Source: Thalassovita gelatinovora (GTDB taxonomy: Bacteria; Pseudomonadota; Alphaproteobacteria; Rhodobacterales; Rhodobacteraceae). From it: 64,000 nucleotides of DNA. The stretch lies in the NCBI RefSeq assembly GCF_001458355.1, contig NZ_CYSA01000007.1:126501-190500 (forward strand). Reading direction: 5' to 3'. The notes below the pieces were generated by a model that was given only the letters and a program-made list of their open reading frames with translations, did not search any database and was not told where the DNA came from. The translations under genes and the position numbers were made by a program. Positions 7,757 to 19,272 of the stretch are shown here, piece after piece (the stretch's first letter is position 1; every line of letters begins with the position of its first letter).

Positions 7757-10747
7757 TTATTGTTGTTCCGGCACAAGGATTTCGCGCTTGCCGACATGGT
7801 TGGCAGCGCTGACGACGCGTTCGTCTTCCATCTGTTCGACCAATCGGGCGGCCTTGTTATAGCCGATCGCCAGTTTGCGTTGAATGTAGGAGGTCGAACA
7901 TTTGCGGTCCTTGATCACGATGGCGACCGCTTGATCGTAAAGCGCGTCTTCGCCGGTGGTGTTGCCGCCAAGGCCGAGCACCGCGTCGATATCGCTTTCC
8001 TTGTCTTCGTCGGGGCCTTCGACCACGCCGCCGATATAATCGGGGGGACCGTAGGCCTTGAGGTGGTTGACGATTTCTTCGACTTCTTCGTCGGATACGA
8101 AGGGACCGTGGCAACGGGTGATCTTGGCCCCGCCCGCCATGTAAAGCATGTCACCCATGCCCAGCAGTTGTTCGGCACCCATTTCGCCAAGGATGGTGCG
8201 GCTATCGATCTTGGACGTGACCTGAAACGAAATCCGGGTCGGGAAGTTGGCCTTGATCGTGCCGGTGATCACGTCGACCGAAGGCCGCTGTGTCGCCATG
8301 ATCAGGTGAATACCGGACGCCCGCGCCATTTGTGCCAAGCGTTGAATGCAGGCTTCGATTTCCTTGCCCGCGACCATCATCAGGTCGGCCATTTCATCGA
8401 CGATGACGACGATATAGGGCATTTTGAGCGGGGTGATTTCTTCGGTTTCGAACACCGGTTCGCCGGTATCGTCGTCAAACCCGGTCTGTACCGTGCGCGA
8501 GAAGGTTTCGCCCTTGGCCAGCGCGTCGGCCACGCGGCTGTTATAGCCGTCGATGTTGCGCACGCCCATCTTGGACATTTTGCGATAGCGGTCTTCCATT
8601 TCGCCGACGACCCATTTCAGTGCCACCACGGCTTTTTTCGGGTCGGTGACGACGGGTGACAGCAGGTGCGGGATGCCGTCATAGACCGACAATTCCAGCA
8701 TTTTCGGGTCGATCATGATCAGCCGGCAGTCTTCCGGCGTCAGCCGGTAAAGCAGCGACAGGATCATCGTGTTGATCGCCACGGATTTCCCCGACCCGGT
8801 GGTCCCTGCAATCAGCAGGTGGGGCATCTTGGCCAGATTGGCGACGATCGGATCCCCGCCGATATCCTTGCCCAGCGCCAGCGGCAGTTTCATGTTGCTG
8901 TCGCCGAAATCGCGGGCGGCGAGGATTTCACGCAGCACCACTTTTTCGCGGTTTTCATTGGGCAGTTCGATCCCGATCACGCTGCGCCCCGGCACAGTCG
9001 ACACCCGTGCCGAAAGGGCCGACATCGAACGGGCGATATCGTCGGACAGCCCGATCACGCGGGAGGCTTTCAAACCCGGAGCGGGTTCGAGTTCGTACAT
9101 GGTGACGACGGGGCCGGGACGGACCGAAACGATTTCGCCTTTGACGCCGTAATCATCCAATACGTTTTCCAGCATCCGGGCGTTTTCTTCCAACGCGTCA
9201 TCGCTGAGATGATGGCGTTGGATGCTGGTCGGGCTGGTCAGCAGGTTCAGCGGCGGCAGGTCGTAAACGGGGCGGTTTTTTTCTTCGAATTGCAGCGAAG
9301 GCTGCGCTTCGGCCCGGGCGCGGGTCGAGGGCTGCACCGGTTTGCGGTTGAGATGCTGCACCACCTTGCGCGGTTCGGGCGTCGGAATGTTGAGCGGGGC
9401 CGCCGGGACGGGGTCGGTCGGTTGATAGGCCATCGGGACTTCGACCGCCTGCGGGAAGTGAGCGATCGGCACCTCTTCTTGCGGAACGTCTTCGGCGAAG
9501 GGGGAATATTCGGCGTCGAAACCCGTTTCGGGCAGCGTTTCATAGTGCGGTTCGGGCACAGGTTCGGCCTGCTGCGGCTGAACCACCCGGCGCGGTGTGA
9601 CCAGAGGCGCCGCGACAGGCTGCGTCCGCGTGGTGACACCCGACGTCAGCGGCGGTTCGGGCGGTAGCGCGGCGTTGGGATGCGGGTTGAGCACCAGAGG
9701 ATCGGGACCACGGCCACGGCCCTTGGTCAGCGGCGTTTCGATTTCGGGTTGCACGACGGGGGTTTCGCGCACCCGGTTGCGGATCACATCGGCGATCTTG
9801 GCCTTGATCCGGGCATCTTCGGGGGCCGCGATATCGGCCATGCTGTGCCGTTCGACCAGTTCGGGTTCCGGCATCTGGTCCGGCATCGGTTCCGGGCGGC
9901 GGATAAGCGCGGGCATCCGGGCCAACAGGCCGGGTTTGGCCGGTTCCGGGGCTTCGATTTCTTCGATCAGGTCTTCGGGCACCTCTGCCCAAGCATTTTG
10001 CGCCTGCCATTCGGCCTGTTGCTGGGTCAGCCTGTCGCGGGTTTCCCGCCGGGCGGCGTTTCGCGCCTGCATCGTCTGTGCGGCGCTGACCGCGCCGGTC
10101 GCCCCCCTGCCCAGCGCCGTCATCAGCGCGGCATAGGCCATGATGATCCCAACCAGCAGGAAGCGGGCGACAAGTTGCAATTCCGGTACGGTAAAGCCCA
10201 GCACGAAGGCCGCCAGCGCGATCATCGCCAGCGCCAGCAGCACCGAGGCGAGTTTCAAACCGAAGCTCATCCCGACCGGCATGAAATTCAAGAACGCGCC
10301 CAGAATGGTATCGCCAAAGCGCCCGCCTAGGCCGAACCCGTGGGTCCATTCGGTGCCCGGCACCAGCGTGGCAGCATAGACGGACGTGACCGCGATCAGG
10401 ATCGGCAGGAAGATCAGCCGGCCAAAGGCGCGGTCCGACCCGTGATGCAGCGCCAGACGCAGGCCCCATGCAATAAGCGCCAGCGACAGAATCCAGCTGC
10501 CATTGCCGACCACCACGAACAAGAAGGCCGCGATCGACGCGCCGGGGCGGCCCATCCAGTTGCGCACCGGCGCATCGGTGGCCGACATGAAGGACGGGTC
10601 TTCGGGGTGGTAGGAAAACACCATTGCCGCCACCGCAAGCCCCAGCAGCGCCAGCACGATGCCCAGAAGTTCCTTGCCGCGCTTTTCGATTGCGGCTTGC
10701 ATGTTGCTGTCAAACAGCGGATCGCGTCCTCGAGTCTGATATGCCAT
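7757..10747 (-). CDS. ftsK: DNA translocase FtsK
   Basis: 996 residues, full length. Domain order: N-terminal membrane domain with several helices (about 25-200) that places it at the division septum; a long Pro/Glu/Arg-rich linker (about 230-480); then the RecA-like motor with Walker [13 protein letters not shown] (about 648) and Walker [14 protein letters not shown] (about 778); and a C-terminal winged-helix gamma domain (from [11 protein letters not shown]) that reads KOPS and activates XerCD. The chosen start (MAYQTRG) has GAGGGCAGGA before it; an ATG eight codons upstream overlaps the aminotransferase stop and is an alternative. Confidence 0.96.
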   Translation of the reverse strand: MAYQTRGRDPLFDSNMQAAIEKRGKELLGIVLALLGLAVAAMVFSYHPEDPSFMSATDAPVRNWMGRPGASIAAFLFVVVGNGSWILSLALIAWGLRLALHHGSDRAFGRLIFLPILIAVTSVYAATLVPGTEWTHGFGLGGRFGDTILGAFLNFMPVGMSFGLKLASVLLALAMIALAAFVLGFTVPELQLVARFLLVGIIMAYAALMTALGRGATGAVSAAQTMQARNAARRETRDRLTQQQAEWQAQNAWAEVPEDLIEEIEAPEPAKPGLLARMPALIRRPEPMPDQMPEPELVERHSMADIAAPEDARIKAKIADVIRNRVRETPVVQPEIETPLTKGRGRGPDPLVLNPHPNAALPPEPPLTSGVTTRTQPVAAPLVTPRRVVQPQQAEPVPEPHYETLPETGFDAEYSPFAEDVPQEEVPIAHFPQAVEVPMAYQPTDPVPAAPLNIPTPEPRKVVQHLNRKPVQPSTRARAEAQPSLQFEEKNRPVYDLPPLNLLTSPTSIQRHHLSDDALEENARMLENVLDDYGVKGEIVSVRPGPVVTMYELEPAPGLKASRVIGLSDDIARSMSALSARVSTVPGRSVIGIELPNENREKVVLREILAARDFGDSNMKLPLALGKDIGGDPIVANLAKMPHLLIAGTTGSGKSVAINTMILSLLYRLTPEDCRLIMIDPKMLELSVYDGIPHLLSPVVTDPKKAVVALKWVVGEMEDRYRKMSKMGVRNIDGYNSRVADALAKGETFSRTVQTGFDDDTGEPVFETEEITPLKMPYIVVIVDEMADLMMVAGKEIEACIQRLAQMARASGIHLIMATQRPSVDVITGTIKANFPTRISFQVTSKIDSRTILGEMGAEQLLGMGDMLYMAGGAKITRCHGPFVSDEEVEEIVNHLKAYGPPDYIGGVVEGPDEDKESDIDAVLGLGGNTTGEDALYDQAVAIVIKDRKCSTSYIQRKLAIGYNKAARLVEQMEDERVVSAANHVGKREILVPEQQ

Positions 10748-10763
10748 TCCTGCCCTCGTTCTT

Positions 10764-11942
10764 TTAGTCATAGATGCAATCGCGCAGCTGGATCAGCCCG
10801 CGTCGCATGTCTTGTTTTGGGGCCACCATGGCGACCCGGATATAGTTTTTGCCGGGATTGAACCCGGCCACGTCGCGCGCCAGATAGGCACCGGGCAACA
10901 CCCGGACCCCGGTTTCGGTCCACAGTTTCAGCGCCGCCTGTTCGCCATCTTCGACCGGCAACCACAGGAAAAACCCAGCCTGCGGGCTGTGATAGCCGGG
11001 CAGGCCCGCAAATATTTCGTCGGCGATATCGTATTTTTCCCGGTAGAGACGGCGATTTTCGATGACGTGATCTTCATCCGCCCAGACCGCTTCGGCCACC
11101 CGTTGCAGCGGCAGCGGCAGCGGTGCCCCGGCATAGGCGCGCAATTGTTTGATCCGGCGCAGGCATTCTGCCCCCCCGGCAACGAAGCCCGAGCGCAGAC
11201 CCGGCAGGTTCGACCGTTTCGACAGCGAATGGAATATCAGCACCCGTTCGGGATCGGTGCCCAGTTCCTGTGCCACCTGCAACGCGCCGACCGGTGGGTC
11301 ATCGCGGTAAATTTCGGAATAGCATTCATCGGCAAAGATGCGGAAATCGTGTTTTTCCGCCAGCCGGATCAGATCGGTCCAATAGGCGCGGTCGGCCACT
11401 GCGCCCTGCGGGTTGGCAGGCGAACAGACATAGGCGACGGCGGTGCGGTTCAGCACATCGTCCGGCAGAGAGGTGAAATCCGGCAGATGGCCGGTATCCA
11501 GCGTCGCCGGTACGAAAACCGGTTTGGCACCGACCGAAATCGCACCGATCATGTAGACTTGGTAAAACGGGTTCGGCATCAAAACAACGGGCGTCTGGCC
11601 GTTTTTCTGTTCCGGGACCAGCGCCATCGCGGCGTTGTACAGCCCTTCGCGGGTGCCGTTCAGCGCCATCACCTGCGTCGCGGGATCGACCGCAACGGTG
11701 TAACGGTGCCTGATCCAGTCCGCGATCGCGGCCTGCAATTCGGGTGTTCCGTCATTCGGCGGATAGTTTCCGAACCCGTCGATATTCTTGGCCAGAATAC
11801 CCGCCACCCAATCGGGAAAAGCGTGTTTCGGTTCGCCAATGGTCATATGCACGACCTCGCCGCCCGGTTCATGCACGTCCAACAGGGCGCGCAGACGCGG
11901 AAAAGCATAAGCCGGTAGGTTCGAAAACCGCTCGGGAAACAT
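10764..11942 (-). CDS. class I/II PLP-dependent aminotransferase (DapC-like)
   Basis: 392 residues with the fold-type I aminotransferase pattern: [15 protein letters not shown] near residue 62, [18 protein letters not shown], and the PLP-binding lysine Lys242 in [16 protein letters not shown]. The closest remembered type is succinyldiaminopimelate/aspartate-type transaminase (DapC), which would fit lysine and peptidoglycan precursor synthesis next to ftsK, but the exact substrate is inferred. Its stop is 16 bases from the ftsK start and it probably heads the operon with ftsK and lolA. Confidence 0.88.
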   Translation of the reverse strand: MFPERFSNLPAYAFPRLRALLDVHEPGGEVVHMTIGEPKHAFPDWVAGILAKNIDGFGNYPPNDGTPELQAAIADWIRHRYTVAVDPATQVMALNGTREGLYNAAMALVPEQKNGQTPVVLMPNPFYQVYMIGAISVGAKPVFVPATLDTGHLPDFTSLPDDVLNRTAVAYVCSPANPQGAVADRAYWTDLIRLAEKHDFRIFADECYSEIYRDDPPVGALQVAQELGTDPERVLIFHSLSKRSNLPGLRSGFVAGGAECLRRIKQLRAYAGAPLPLPLQRVAEAVWADEDHVIENRRLYREKYDIADEIFAGLPGYHSPQAGFFLWLPVEDGEQAALKLWTETGVRVLPGAYLARDVAGFNPGKNYIRVAMVAPKQDMRRGLIQLRDCIYD

Positions 11943-12086
11943 CTGGTACTGCCTCAGGTTACGGGATCGTTATCGCCCCGCTTTTTGTCAGAGTACCCAA
12001 TGACATGGCTTTCGTCCAGAATATTGCAGTGCGGGCGCGGGCAGCTGTGACCTTTTTGACGTAGCACCCGCGCCGCAGGTCGGGGA

Positions 12087-13421
12087 TCAGGTGGCGGTCA
12101 AAACCGACTCGGCCGCAGCCGCGATGCGCAGCAGACGTTCTTCCTGAAACGGCAATCCGTTGAACAGGATACCGCAACTGGGCACGCCGGTCGGTAACGT
12201 CACGCCGCAATTTCCCATCAGGTTGCCGACCCGCGTGTTGTTCAGCGTCAGCAGGTTTTCGGTGACGTAATAATCGCTGTCGGACATCAACCGGTCATGC
12301 TGCGGCGGCAGGTTCGGCGCGGCCGGGCACAGCACCGCATCATATCCGGCGACACGGGCGTACCAGCGATTGCGATAGCCTTCCAATTCCTGCCAAGCGG
12401 CGACGTAATCGGCCCCCAGATGATGCGCCCCGCTGCGGAACCGGTCCAAAATGCGGTCGAACATCAGGTCGGGATTGGCTTCGATCACTTCGCGCCATGT
12501 GCCATAGGCTTCGGTGGTGAACAGGATGCCGGCCAGATCCATCGCCTGCGCCACTTCGGGCGCGTCGATTCGGGTGATTTCTGCCCCGGCCTCGGCCAGT
12601 TTCGCCACCGCGTCGTCGAAGGCCTGTAACGGCTCTTTGCGGCAGGGCTCCATCACGGCGGTTTGCAACACCGCGAAGCGTTTACCTTTGACCTCCACGC
12701 CGCGCAGGTCTGCCGGTTTGCCGCCTTCCAGCAATGCCAGCATCAGCGCGGCATCTTCGACCGTGCGGCAGAGCGGCCCGACGGTGTCGAATTTTTCGCA
12801 CAGCGGCACCACGCCGCGCAGCGAAATCCGCCCCGATGTGGTTTTCAGCCCGACCAGATCGTTCCACGCCGAGGGAATGCGCACCGATCCGCCGGTATCC
12901 GACCCAATGCCACAGGCCGCCAGCCCGAAAGCGACCGAGGTCGCAGCCCCCGAGGACGACCCGCCCGATACCGCGTCATGGTCGTTGACGCAGGGCGGCG
13001 TTGCAGTCACCGGGTTCAAGCCCAGCCCGGAAAAGGCCAGTTCGCTCATATGGGTCTTGCCCAGGCAGACCAGCCCGTTCGCGGTGGCATTGAGCAGCAC
13101 TGGCGCGTCCCGATCCGGCACCCGGTCCTTCAGCAACGCCGACCCGGCTTCGGTCGCCACCCCGGCGGTGTCAAACAGGTCTTTCCAACTGATCGGCACC
13201 CCGTCGAGCGGCGACAGGCGCGCCCCGGATTTGGCCCGTGCGGCGGCGGCTTCGGCTTCGGCCAGCGCCCGGTCGGCGGTGACACGGGCATAGATCCGGT
13301 CGCGGAACGGGTGCGCGTCGATCGCATCGAGATAGGTTTGTGTCAGCGCCACCGGATCGATCGATCCGTCCGCGATCCCCCGGCCCAGTTCCGCCGCGCT
13401 TTGTCCCAACCAGTCCTGCAT
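12087..13421 (-). CDS. amidase-signature family hydrolase
   Basis: 444 residues. The Ser-cisSer-Lys triad is visible: Lys in SWKDLFD, the cis-Ser in SGGSSSGAATSVAFG and the nucleophile in GSDTGGSVRIPS. Such enzymes hydrolyse amides (GatA, acetamidase, aryl amidases). No gatB or gatC lies next to it, so a catabolic amidase is more likely than the Glu-tRNA amidotransferase. The start at 13421 (MQDWL) has AGGAG six bases before it; two in-frame ATGs just upstream are too close to or before that site. Confidence 0.9.
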   Translation of the reverse strand: MQDWLGQSAAELGRGIADGSIDPVALTQTYLDAIDAHPFRDRIYARVTADRALAEAEAAAARAKSGARLSPLDGVPISWKDLFDTAGVATEAGSALLKDRVPDRDAPVLLNATANGLVCLGKTHMSELAFSGLGLNPVTATPPCVNDHDAVSGGSSSGAATSVAFGLAACGIGSDTGGSVRIPSAWNDLVGLKTTSGRISLRGVVPLCEKFDTVGPLCRTVEDAALMLALLEGGKPADLRGVEVKGKRFAVLQTAVMEPCRKEPLQAFDDAVAKLAEAGAEITRIDAPEVAQAMDLAGILFTTEAYGTWREVIEANPDLMFDRILDRFRSGAHHLGADYVAAWQELEGYRNRWYARVAGYDAVLCPAAPNLPPQHDRLMSDSDYYVTENLLTLNNTRVGNLMGNCGVTLPTGVPSCGILFNGLPFQEERLLRIAAAAESVLTAT

Positions 13422-13501
13422 CGTCATCTCCTGCATTTTTCCGAACGGTAGCGGCAGCGCGGCGCATGGACAATCCCGATCAGGGCTGCATATTGCATCT
13501 C

Positions 13502-14719
13502 ATGGAACATGACAGCGATATCCTGATCGTCGGCGGCGGGTTGAATGGCCCGGCCCTGGCGCTGGCGCTTGCCGATAGCGGCTTTGGCGTCACGGTGATC
13601 GACGCCCTGCCCCGCAGCGCCCAAAGTCAGGACGATTTCGATGGCCGCGCCTATGCTTTGGCGCTGGCCTCAAAGCGGCTTCTGGCCAATATCGGGCTTT
13701 GGTCCGTGCTGGAAGATCACAGCCAGCCGATGCTGGAAATCAAGGTCAGCGACGGGCGCGCCGGCGAAGGGCCGCTATCGCCCTTCTTCCTGCATTTCGA
13801 CCATGCCGAAATCGAAGAAGGCCCGATGGGGTATATGCTGGAAGACCGGTTTTTGCGCCGCGCCCTGTTCGATGCGATGGCGGCAAACGACCGGATCACC
13901 GTGCTCGACGGCGAAACCGTCACTGCGCAGGCTGCCGATGCAACCGGGATCAGCGTGACGCTGGCCTCGGGCAAAATCCTGCGCGGCAAACTGCTGATCG
14001 GCTGTGACGGGCGCCAATCGGGCACGGCCGACCGGGCCGGGATCAAACGCAGCGGTTGGGATTACGGCCAGACCGCGCTGGTCTGTGCCATCGAACACGA
14101 CTTGCCGCATAAGGGTATCGCGCATCAGTTCTTCATGCCGCCCGGACCGTTGGCGATCCTGCCATTGCCGGGCAACATGTCATCGATCGTGTGGTCGGAA
14201 AGCCATGAAAACGCCGCCCTGTTTCAAGCGCTGTCGGATGACGATTACATGCAGGTGCTACGGCCGCGCTTTGGCGATTTTCTGGGCGATATCCGGCTGG
14301 CCGGGAAACGCTTCACCTATCCGCTCAACCTGACCGTGGCCAACAGTTTTGTCGGCGACCGGCTGGCGCTGATCGGCGATGCGGCCCATGGTATGCACCC
14401 GATTGCCGGTCAGGGGCTGAATGCCGGGCTGCGCGATGTCGGTGCCTTGGCGCAGGTGCTGACCGAAGCGCGGCGCCGCGGCGAAGACATTGCATCATCG
14501 CTGGTGCTGGACCGCTATCAGGAATGGCGCCGGTTCGACACCGCCACATTGGCGCTGACCACCGATCTGACCAACCGGTTGTTTTCCAACGATAACCCGT
14601 TGCTGCGCGCCACCCGCGATATCGGCATGGGGGTGATCAACGCATTGCCGCCGCTGCGCCGCAATTTCATCCGCGAAGCCGCCGGGTTGACCGGCGATTT
14701 GCCCGAGTTGATGCGCTAA
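13502..14719 (+). CDS. UbiH/UbiF/VisC/COQ6-family FAD-dependent hydroxylase
   Basis: 405 residues. FAD-binding Rossmann motif DILIVGGGLNGPALALALADSG at the N-terminus and the family signature GDAAHGMHPIAGQGLNAGLRDVG near residue 290. These flavin monooxygenases hydroxylate the ubiquinone ring at C5, C6 or C1; which position is served here cannot be decided. The start is ATG 13502, although no strong ribosome site precedes it; the frame is open a further 54 codons upstream, overlapping the divergent amidase. A bidirectional terminator separates it from petC. Confidence 0.9.
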   Translation: MEHDSDILIVGGGLNGPALALALADSGFGVTVIDALPRSAQSQDDFDGRAYALALASKRLLANIGLWSVLEDHSQPMLEIKVSDGRAGEGPLSPFFLHFDHAEIEEGPMGYMLEDRFLRRALFDAMAANDRITVLDGETVTAQAADATGISVTLASGKILRGKLLIGCDGRQSGTADRAGIKRSGWDYGQTALVCAIEHDLPHKGIAHQFFMPPGPLAILPLPGNMSSIVWSESHENAALFQALSDDDYMQVLRPRFGDFLGDIRLAGKRFTYPLNLTVANSFVGDRLALIGDAAHGMHPIAGQGLNAGLRDVGALAQVLTEARRRGEDIASSLVLDRYQEWRRFDTATLALTTDLTNRLFSNDNPLLRATRDIGMGVINALPPLRRNFIREAAGLTGDLPELMR

Positions 14720-14753
14720 GCCTTCTTCTGTTCCAAAATATCCCGGGGGAGGT

Positions 14754-14810
14754 GTTGAAAATCCAAAGATTTTCAACGGCGGGGGCAGCGCCCCCAATGC
14801 CCCCAACCAC
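14754..14810. repeat. intergenic hairpin element of a recurring GC-rich type
   Basis: GTTGAAAATC (14754-14763) and GATTTTCAAC (14768-14777) form a perfect 10-bp stem over CAAA, followed by a GGGGGC-AGC-GCCCCC stem. Together with the neighbouring TCCCGGGGGA it resembles the elements at 32357 and 56672 (CCGG/ATATTTT next to a GGGGGC stem). It looks like a dispersed intergenic repeat. Confidence 0.5.
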
Positions 14811-14830
14811 TACACCCGTTACGCAAAGAA

Positions 14831-14858
14831 AAAGCCCCGCCAGAAGCGGGGCTTTTTT
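14831..14858. terminator. bidirectional intrinsic terminator (ubiH-like / petC)
   Basis: AGCCCCGC-CAGAA-GCGGGGCT with TTTTTT on the plus strand and TTTTTC on the minus strand. It ends both the hydroxylase transcript and the pet operon. Confidence 0.88.
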
Positions 14859-14881
14859 AAATTCAGATGCGCATACGAAGC

Positions 14882-15673
14882 TTACGCTTCTTTCGCCTTT
14901 TTCTTGATCGGTGCCCAAAGACGTTTGTTGGTCAGGTACATAAGCACCGACAACACGCTAAGGAACAACACGGCGACGAAACCGGCATGCTGACGCGCCA
15001 TCATCTTGGGTTCGGCGGTCCACATCAGGAAGGCGGCGACGTCTTCGGCTTCGTGATGCAGATCGCTTGAATGACCATCGGCATATTCCACGTCTTCGCC
15101 ATACAGCGGCGGCGGCATGGAAATCCAGCCACCCGGGAAGGCGGTGTTTTCATAGAAGGTGGTGCCTGCCGATTCCTTTTCTTCGCCGGTATAGCCGGTC
15201 AGGATCGCGGTGATGTATTCCGGGCCGCCGATGCCTTTGAAGAATTGGTTGATCCCCGATCCCTGCGGACCGTGGAAACCCGCGCGTGCCTTCGCCATCA
15301 GCGACAGGTCGGGCGCGTTCGGGTCGCCGGAAAACGGGAAGTGATCTGCCGGTGTACGCGGCCGGTCGTCTTCGAGTTCCGGATCATAGATATCCATCTG
15401 CGCGGCATAGGCGCGGACCTGATCTTCGGGCAGCGCCGGGCCGCCTTCGTCGGCCAGCGTCCGGATCGGCACGAATTTCAGACCGTGGCAGGCCGAACAG
15501 ACTTCGGTATAGACCTGCAGGCCGCGTTGCAGCTGCATCTGGTCGAATTTGCCGAACGGTCCTTCGAAGGAGAAGTCCACATCATGGATGTGGCCTTCGC
15601 TGCCCGCAGCAATGGCGCCACCTGCCGAAAGGGTCAGGGCGGCAACTGCGGAAATCGCAAGTTTCTTAAGCAT
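14882..15673 (-). CDS. petC: cytochrome c1 of the bc1 complex
   Basis: 263 residues. Signal peptide (hydrophobic [17 protein letters not shown]), heme-c motif CSACH (Cys59, Cys62, His63), likely axial Met in [10 protein letters not shown], and a single C-terminal anchor ([19 protein letters not shown]) followed by a lysine-rich cytoplasmic tail. It passes electrons from the Rieske centre to a soluble or membrane cytochrome c. Last gene of petABC, 15 bases after petB, with a strong terminator behind it. Confidence 0.97.
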   Translation of the reverse strand: MLKKLAISAVAALTLSAGGAIAAGSEGHIHDVDFSFEGPFGKFDQMQLQRGLQVYTEVCSACHGLKFVPIRTLADEGGPALPEDQVRAYAAQMDIYDPELEDDRPRTPADHFPFSGDPNAPDLSLMAKARAGFHGPQGSGINQFFKGIGGPEYITAILTGYTGEEKESAGTTFYENTAFPGGWISMPPPLYGEDVEYADGHSSDLHHEAEDVAAFLMWTAEPKMMARQHAGFVAVLFLSVLSVLMYLTNKRLWAPIKKKAKEA

Positions 15674-15688
15674 TATCCCGTTTCCTTC

Positions 15689-17002
15689 TTATTCGGCCGG
15701 TTTGCCATAATGGGCGTTGAAGTCTTCCTCGATCGAGGCCGGGGCCGCGGTCGGTTTTTCGATCACACCCAGAAGCGGCAGGATCACCAGGAAGTAGGCG
15801 AACCAGTAGGTCGCACCGATCAGCGAAATCGTGGAATAGGGCGGTTCGGCAGGCATTGCACCGGCCCACATCAGAACCACGAAGTCGACGATCAGCAGGT
15901 AGAACCACCACTTGAACTGCGGCCGGAACCGGCCAGACCGCACCCGGCTGGTATCCAGCCACGGCACCAGCACCATCACGATGATCGCGCCGAACATCGC
16001 CAGCACACCGAAGAACTTCGCATCAATGATACCGCCGGTGATCCAGCTTGCGAACATCACCACCCACACGTCGCTCGTGAAGGCACGCAGGATCGCGTAG
16101 AACGGCAGGAAGTACCATTCCGGAACGATATGCGCAGGCGTCGCCAGCGGGTTGGCTTCGATGTAGTTGTCGGGGTGGCCCAGGAAGTTGGGCATGAAGC
16201 CGACAATGGCAAAGAACACCACCAGGATGACCGCCAGCGCGAACACGTCCTTGATCACGAAATAGGGCCAGAACGGCAGGGTGTCTTTTTCGGCTTCTTC
16301 CTTCGACCCCTTACGGACATCAACGCCGGTCGGGTTGTTGTTGCCGGTGGTGTGGAACGCCCAGATATGGACGATGACCATCGCGGCGATCACGAAGGGC
16401 AGCAGGTAATGCAGCGAGAAGAAGCGGTTCAGCGTGGCATTGTCCACCGCCGGTCCACCCAAGAGCCAGGTCTGGATCGATTCACCGATGAACGGGATCG
16501 CGCCAAACAGGCCGGTGATCACGGTTGCGCCCCAGAACGACATCTGACCCCAAGGCAAAACATAGCCCATGAAGCCGGTGGCCATCATCAGCAGGAAGAT
16601 GATCATGCCAACGATCCAAGTGATTTCGCGCGGGGCCTTGTAGGACCCGTAGAACAGACCGCGGAAGATGTGGATATAGACCGCCAGGAAGAACAGCGAG
16701 GCGCCATTGGCATGCAGATAGCGCAGCATGAAGCCGCCGTTGACGTCGCGCATGATGTGTTCGACGCTGGCAAACGCCATGTCGACATGCGGCGTGTAAT
16801 GCATCACCAGAACGATGCCGGTGACGATTTGCATCACCAGGCAGAAGGCCAGGACGATACCCCAGATCCACCACCAGTTCAGGTTCTTGGGGGTGGGAAT
16901 CATCAAGGTGTCATAGAGCAGCCCAACAATGGGCAGGCGGCGGTGAAGCCATTTTTCGGGACCCGATTTGGGTTCGTAATGATCGTGCGGAATTCCGGAC
17001 AT
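15689..17002 (-). CDS. petB: cytochrome b of the bc1 complex
   Basis: 437 residues with eight membrane helices. The quinol-oxidation-site motif [13 protein letters not shown] is present, as are the heme-ligand helices ([13 protein letters not shown] with its His, and the second His pair around [23 protein letters not shown]). It carries hemes bL and bH and both quinone sites of the proton-pumping Q cycle. Single fused cytochrome b of the Rhodobacter type, not the split b6/subunit IV form. Twelve bases separate it from petA. Confidence 0.98.
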   Translation of the reverse strand: MSGIPHDHYEPKSGPEKWLHRRLPIVGLLYDTLMIPTPKNLNWWWIWGIVLAFCLVMQIVTGIVLVMHYTPHVDMAFASVEHIMRDVNGGFMLRYLHANGASLFFLAVYIHIFRGLFYGSYKAPREITWIVGMIIFLLMMATGFMGYVLPWGQMSFWGATVITGLFGAIPFIGESIQTWLLGGPAVDNATLNRFFSLHYLLPFVIAAMVIVHIWAFHTTGNNNPTGVDVRKGSKEEAEKDTLPFWPYFVIKDVFALAVILVVFFAIVGFMPNFLGHPDNYIEANPLATPAHIVPEWYFLPFYAILRAFTSDVWVVMFASWITGGIIDAKFFGVLAMFGAIIVMVLVPWLDTSRVRSGRFRPQFKWWFYLLIVDFVVLMWAGAMPAEPPYSTISLIGATYWFAYFLVILPLLGVIEKPTAAPASIEEDFNAHYGKPAE

Positions 17003-17014
17003 TTGCGCGCTCCC

Positions 17015-17575
17015 TTAACCCAGCTTGATCATGTTGGCATCTTCAAACGCGGCCAGGGGCACGTCCAGATTCCGCGGAGCGGGGCCTTTGCGAATGCGAC
17101 CGGACGCATCGTAATGCGATCCGTGGCAGGGGCAGAACCAACCGCCGAAATCACCTGCGCCATCACCGATCGGCACGCAGCCGAGATGGGTACAAACGCC
17201 GATCATCACCAACCATTCGCCGGCTTCGTCCAGCGTGCGGTTCGCGTCCGACGCGTCGGTGTCGGGTTTGTTGGCGTTTTCCGATTTCGTGTCGATCAGA
17301 TCGTTCAAGTCCACTGCGCGGGCCATTTCGATTTCTTCTGGCGTGCGGCGACGAATGAAGACCGGCTTGCCCAACCATTTCACGGTCAGCTGGGTACCCG
17401 GTTCAATGCCCGAGATATCGACGCGAATCGAGGCCAAGGCCTTGACGTCGGCGGAGGGGTTCATCTGATTGACAAGCGGCCAAACGGCGGCACCTGTGGC
17501 TACGGCACCGGCGCCTGCGGTGGCGTAATACAGGAAGTCCCTGCGGGTGCCTTCGTGATCTTCTGCGTGGGACAC
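17015..17575 (-). CDS. petA: ubiquinol-cytochrome c reductase Rieske iron-sulfur subunit
   Basis: 186 residues. N-terminal twin-arginine motif [16 protein letters not shown], kept as membrane anchor. The 2Fe-2S cluster ligands are Cys128/His130 in CTHLGC and Cys148/His151 in CPCHGS, with the disulfide Cys133-Cys150. The start is a GTG at 17575 (VSHAEDHEG) because GGAGAG lies at correct spacing; an ATG nine codons upstream would overlap that site. First gene of petABC, divergent from the beta-barrel gene across 237 bases that should hold both promoters. Confidence 0.97.
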   Translation of the reverse strand: MSHAEDHEGTRRDFLYYATAGAGAVATGAAVWPLVNQMNPSADVKALASIRVDISGIEPGTQLTVKWLGKPVFIRRRTPEEIEMARAVDLNDLIDTKSENANKPDTDASDANRTLDEAGEWLVMIGVCTHLGCVPIGDGAGDFGGWFCPCHGSHYDASGRIRKGPAPRNLDVPLAAFEDANMIKLG

Positions 17576-17812
17576 GAGGTTCTCTCCATTTTTCGGCCGC
17601 ATCCGGCCTATAGCGGTTGGGGCCGCAGATTACGCAGCCTTTCCGTGGCGCTATTTAGCGGGGGATTCCCGCCCAGTCCAGCAGACAATCACGCTTTGGG
17701 GTTGCGCGAAAGCAACAGGTGCGGAAGTGTCGCGGTTGAACAGGCCCGGTTTCGGGCCTATTCCGCGCACTGAAAATCCTATACAATCGGTTTCATTCAG
17801 AAAGGGAACCAG

Positions 17813-18472
17813 ATGTCGCGCCTGTTGCTTGCCTCCACCGCACTTACCGTTTGTCTTGCCTCTGCCGCTGCTGCAGAGACCGAGCTTAGCCTTTATGGCG
17901 GCTGGCAGACATCGCCGCACAGCCGCCTGACCGGGACCCTGCCTGCGGGCGTGACCTATCCCGGCCCAGTCAGCCAGTCGATCGGCTGGGATGGCAAATC
18001 CTTTTCGATGCCGCCCTATTACGGTGCCCGCGTCACATTCTGGCAAAGCGGCAACTGGGGCTGGGGAATCGAACTGAGCCATGACAAGGCCTATGCCGGG
18101 TCCGACATGTCGCCGGAATTCACCCGGTTGGAATTCACCGATGGTCACAACATCCTGACGGTGAATTACATGAAGCGCTGGCCGGGCAAGTGGGACAAGT
18201 TCACCCCCTATGTCGGGGCCGGGATCGGGGTTGCGATTCCGCATGTGGACATCACCCCCACCGGCGGCGCGCATACTTATGAATATCAATATACCGGTCC
18301 GGCGGCGCGGCTGACGGCCGGTGCCAGTTACAAGTTGAATGACCGCTGGGCGCTGTTCGGCGAATATCAGTTCACCATTTCGGACAATGATGTGACCTTG
18401 ACCGGAGGCGGCGATCTGCACACGCGGATCATCACCAACGCATTGAATGTCGGCGTGAGTTTTTCGTTCTGA
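17813..18472 (+). CDS. small outer-membrane beta-barrel protein
   Basis: 219 residues with a signal peptide ([19 protein letters not shown]). The rest alternates hydrophobic and polar residues in short strands, for example [16 protein letters not shown] and [12 protein letters not shown], and ends in a terminal aromatic (LNVGVSFSF), typical of 8-stranded OmpA-like or opacity-type barrels. An AAGGGA ribosome site precedes the ATG. The function is not clear; possible porin-like or adhesion roles are guesses. It converges on the yehW-like gene. Confidence 0.82.
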   Translation: MSRLLLASTALTVCLASAAAAETELSLYGGWQTSPHSRLTGTLPAGVTYPGPVSQSIGWDGKSFSMPPYYGARVTFWQSGNWGWGIELSHDKAYAGSDMSPEFTRLEFTDGHNILTVNYMKRWPGKWDKFTPYVGAGIGVAIPHVDITPTGGAHTYEYQYTGPAARLTAGASYKLNDRWALFGEYQFTISDNDVTLTGGGDLHTRIITNALNVGVSFSF

Positions 18473-18534
18473 TCTGAAATTGCCACCCTGTGCGCGCCAA
18501 TGGTGGGCGCAGGGTCAGCCCGCCGCGGCGCCCC

Positions 18535-19272
18535 TCAGACCGTACCAAGGCGCCGCGACAGACGGGTTTCGAGCTGCACCAGCGCGTCGTAGATCAGGAC
18601 CGCGAACAGTCCCACGATCAGCCCCCCTTGCAGGACGTAGGCCGTATTGTTGGTCAGCAACCCGGCGATGATGACCTCTCCCAATGTCTTGGCGGCGACG
18701 GTGGACCCAATCGTGGCCGTGCCCAAAGCAATCACCACGGAAAGGCGAATACCGGTCAGGATCACCGGCATCGCAAGCGGCAGTTCCACCCGCAGCAGAC
18801 GTTGCCAGCGATTGAGACCAATGCCGCGCGCCGCTTCCATCGTTGCCGGAGGCAAGGTCGAAAGCCCGGTGATCGCGTTTTCGAAGATCGGCAGCAGGCC
18901 ATAGAGGAAAAGCGCCACCAACGTCGGCCCGGCCCCAAACCCGAGCGCCGGCACCGCCAGCGCCAGAACCGCCACCGGCGGGAAGGTTTGGCCCACATTG
19001 GTGATCGTGCGCGACAGCGGGCGGAAAGCCGCGCCGGCCGGGCGCGTCACCAGAATGGCCAGCGTCACCGCCACCAGCGTTGCCGCGCCAGAGGCCAGCA
19101 CCACCAGACCAAGATGGCTGAGCGAGAGCGAAAGCAGCGTTGTGCGTTCATATATGACCGGCCCGCCTTCCGGCGCGAAGGGGGCGAAGGCCCAGACGAA
19201 CCAGCCCGGCCGAAGCACCAGCGCCCCCAAAAGCGCGACGAGCGCCGCGCGCAGCAGCATCCCCGCTCTCAC
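18535..19272 (-). CDS. glycine-betaine/choline-type ABC importer permease (YehW-like)
   Basis: 245 residues with about five membrane helices and the permease-ATPase coupling loop EAARGIGLNRWQRLLRVELPLAMPVILTGIR. Length matches E. coli YehW (243). Last gene of a four-gene operon in the order SBP, long permease, ATPase, short permease, which is the same order as osmF-yehYXW. Overlaps the ATPase gene by four bases, implying translational coupling. Confidence 0.88.
   Translation of the reverse strand: MRAGMLLRAALVALLGALVLRPGWFVWAFAPFAPEGGPVIYERTTLLSLSLSHLGLVVLASGAATLVAVTLAILVTRPAGAAFRPLSRTITNVGQTFPPVAVLALAVPALGFGAGPTLVALFLYGLLPIFENAITGLSTLPPATMEAARGIGLNRWQRLLRVELPLAMPVILTGIRLSVVIALGTATIGSTVAAKTLGEVIIAGLLTNNTAYVLQGGLIVGLFAVLIYDALVQLETRLSRRLGTV

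Noticed and set aside
15071-17773. 900-codon open frame on the plus strand
   Set aside because: It lies antisense to the complete petABC genes and reads as His/Arg/Gly-rich low-similarity protein; it is a GC-bias shadow.
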